Shown: positions 63,303 to 64,000 of the stretch, in pieces
How positions within the stretch are numbered: the first letter of the stretch is position 1
Layout: each line of letters begins with the position of its first letter
Origin: Flavobacteria bacterium BBFL7
Lineage (GTDB): Bacteria; Bacteroidota; Bacteroidia; Flavobacteriales; Flavobacteriaceae
Length of the DNA stretch: 64,000 nucleotides
Direction: 5' to 3'
Assembly: GCA_000153385.1 (NCBI GenBank)
Contig: CH672374.1
Span: 1-64,000, forward strand
Notes under the pieces: model-generated
Told to the model about the DNA's origin: nothing
Seen by the model: the letters and a program-made list of their open reading frames with translations, nothing else
The model's database searches: none
Made by a program: the position numbers and the translations under genes

Positions 63303-63785
63303 ATGCACGCAAATTTTAAAGATTTACCAGATGACGCTAGAGTATGGATCTATCAAGCAAATAGACCATTTACTACAGATGAGCTCAATGAGCTAAAACC
63401 ACAAATGGATAACTTTTTACAACAGTGGACTGCCCATGGTAAAGATTTAAAAGCAGGTGTGGAATATCCGTATAATAGGTTTATAGTCATAGGATTAGAT
63501 CAAACTTTGGCAGGAGCGACTGGTTGCTCAATAGACGCCAGTGTGCGCTTTATTCAGTCTGTTGAAAAAGCATTCAGAATTGATCTTATGGATAAAATGA
63601 ATGTCACTTTTAAAAATGGGCAGTATGTAGCGCATAAAGAATTGAGTGACTTTAAAAAAATGGCCAAGGCAAAGTCTGTTTCTCCCAACACCATCGTTTT
63701 TAACAATCTTGTAACTAATGTAGGTGAATACCGTGAACATTGGGAAGTACCTGCGCATGAGAGCTGGCATTCACGCTTTTTCTAG
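63303..63785 (+). CDS. conserved Bacteroidetes protein (often mislabelled ABC transporter ATPase)
   Basis: 160 residues without any Walker motif. VWIYQANRPFTTDELNEL, QQWTAHGKDLKAGVEYPYNRFIVIGLD (in parts), GATGCSIDASVRFIQ and VPAHESWHSRFF are conserved features. The pattern GCSIDASV suggests a small enzyme or adaptor; function unknown. Two bases after the previous gene. Confidence 0.8.
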   Translation: MHANFKDLPDDARVWIYQANRPFTTDELNELKPQMDNFLQQWTAHGKDLKAGVEYPYNRFIVIGLDQTLAGATGCSIDASVRFIQSVEKAFRIDLMDKMNVTFKNGQYVAHKELSDFKKMAKAKSVSPNTIVFNNLVTNVGEYREHWEVPAHESWHSRFF

Positions 63786-63911
63786 TTGATAAACCAGTTT
63801 AAAAGTCAGCAATTATTTTCTCTTTATTAATTTAAGTTAAAGCGTTAAGTCTTTATCTTGTTGCTTTAGGAACGGTTCTTGAAACTGCTTCCTTAAATGC
63901 TATTGTATATT

Positions 63912-64000
63912 ATGAATAGAACACTTCTTCAAGGTTTGATTTTGATATTCGCTTTCGCGAAAGCGTATACCTCACAAGCGCAATTTTCTTCACACGATCC
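63912..64000 (+). CDS. start of an exported protein gene, partial
   Basis: Twenty-nine codons are visible: a signal peptide MNRTLLQGLILIFAFAKAY, then TSQAQFSSHD. The genome palindrome itself codes for the FAFAKAY part of the signal peptide. The product cannot be named from what is visible. Confidence 0.6.
   Translation, partial: MNRTLLQGLILIFAFAKAYTSQAQFSSHD
63950..63965. repeat. iterated palindrome, in a signal peptide coding region
   Basis: Perfect CGCTTTCGCGAAAGCG, 38 bases past the ATG. Confidence 0.8.

Overview
The window looks like a chromosome segment of a marine Flavobacteriaceae bacterium, close in style to Nonlabens or Dokdonia (inference). Support: low GC, promoter -7 boxes of the Bacteroidetes form TAnnTTTG, a fused LpxC-FabZ, PorX and proteins with type IX secretion (T9SS) sorting tails, and a highly iterated palindrome CGCTTTCGCGAAAGCG scattered through the core genes. 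It divides sharply in two near base 20,785.

Bases 1 to about 20,785 are an array of gene cassettes, all on the minus strand, running off the left edge. It holds 16 complete genes (two identical) and the start of a ParD-like antitoxin gene. Each gene is followed at its 3' side by a structured 125 or 190 bp site bounded by AAC and GTT, and each is bracketed by its own 6-7 base tag, present once on each side in inverted orientation next to GTT or AA. That is the layout expected of integron cassettes with attC sites, but the tags do not follow the usual GTTRRRY consensus and no integrase is visible. Cargo is mostly signal-peptide, lipoprotein and membrane proteins of unknown role, plus a YwqK-like repeat lipoprotein, a transglutaminase-like protein, a beta-propeller, an EF-hand membrane protein and an Abi/defence-type reverse transcriptase. 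In front of ten of the genes sits the same 388-415 bp non-coding module made of two inverted-repeat parts. Its gene-proximal end always carries TACCTTTG, a perfect flavobacterial -7 box, so it may be a mobile promoter cassette. I regard this array and its module as the undescribed system.

From 20,786 to 64,000 lies ordinary core genome: lysA; sucC; a T9SS cargo protein; aroB; proline dehydrogenase and alanine dehydrogenase; tsaE and porX; a lipid A cluster lpxD, lpxC/fabZ, lpxA with efp, a second lpxD and sucD; fabG; a von Willebrand-like membrane protein; a prohibitin; a second T9SS cargo protein; OmpA-like and helix-hairpin-helix proteins; mutS2; ung; ppk1; a nucleoside phosphorylase and RidA; lptD; an amidase with SPOR domain; an MCE transporter subunit; and a membrane iron-sulfur pair. 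Envelope building dominates: the lipid A genes, lptD, the MCE protein and the amidase serve the outer membrane and wall, while PorX regulates the secretion system that exports the two sorting-tail proteins.

Coordinates of repeats and sites were counted by eye and may be off by one or two bases. No tRNA, rRNA, CRISPR array, insertion sequence or prophage was seen.
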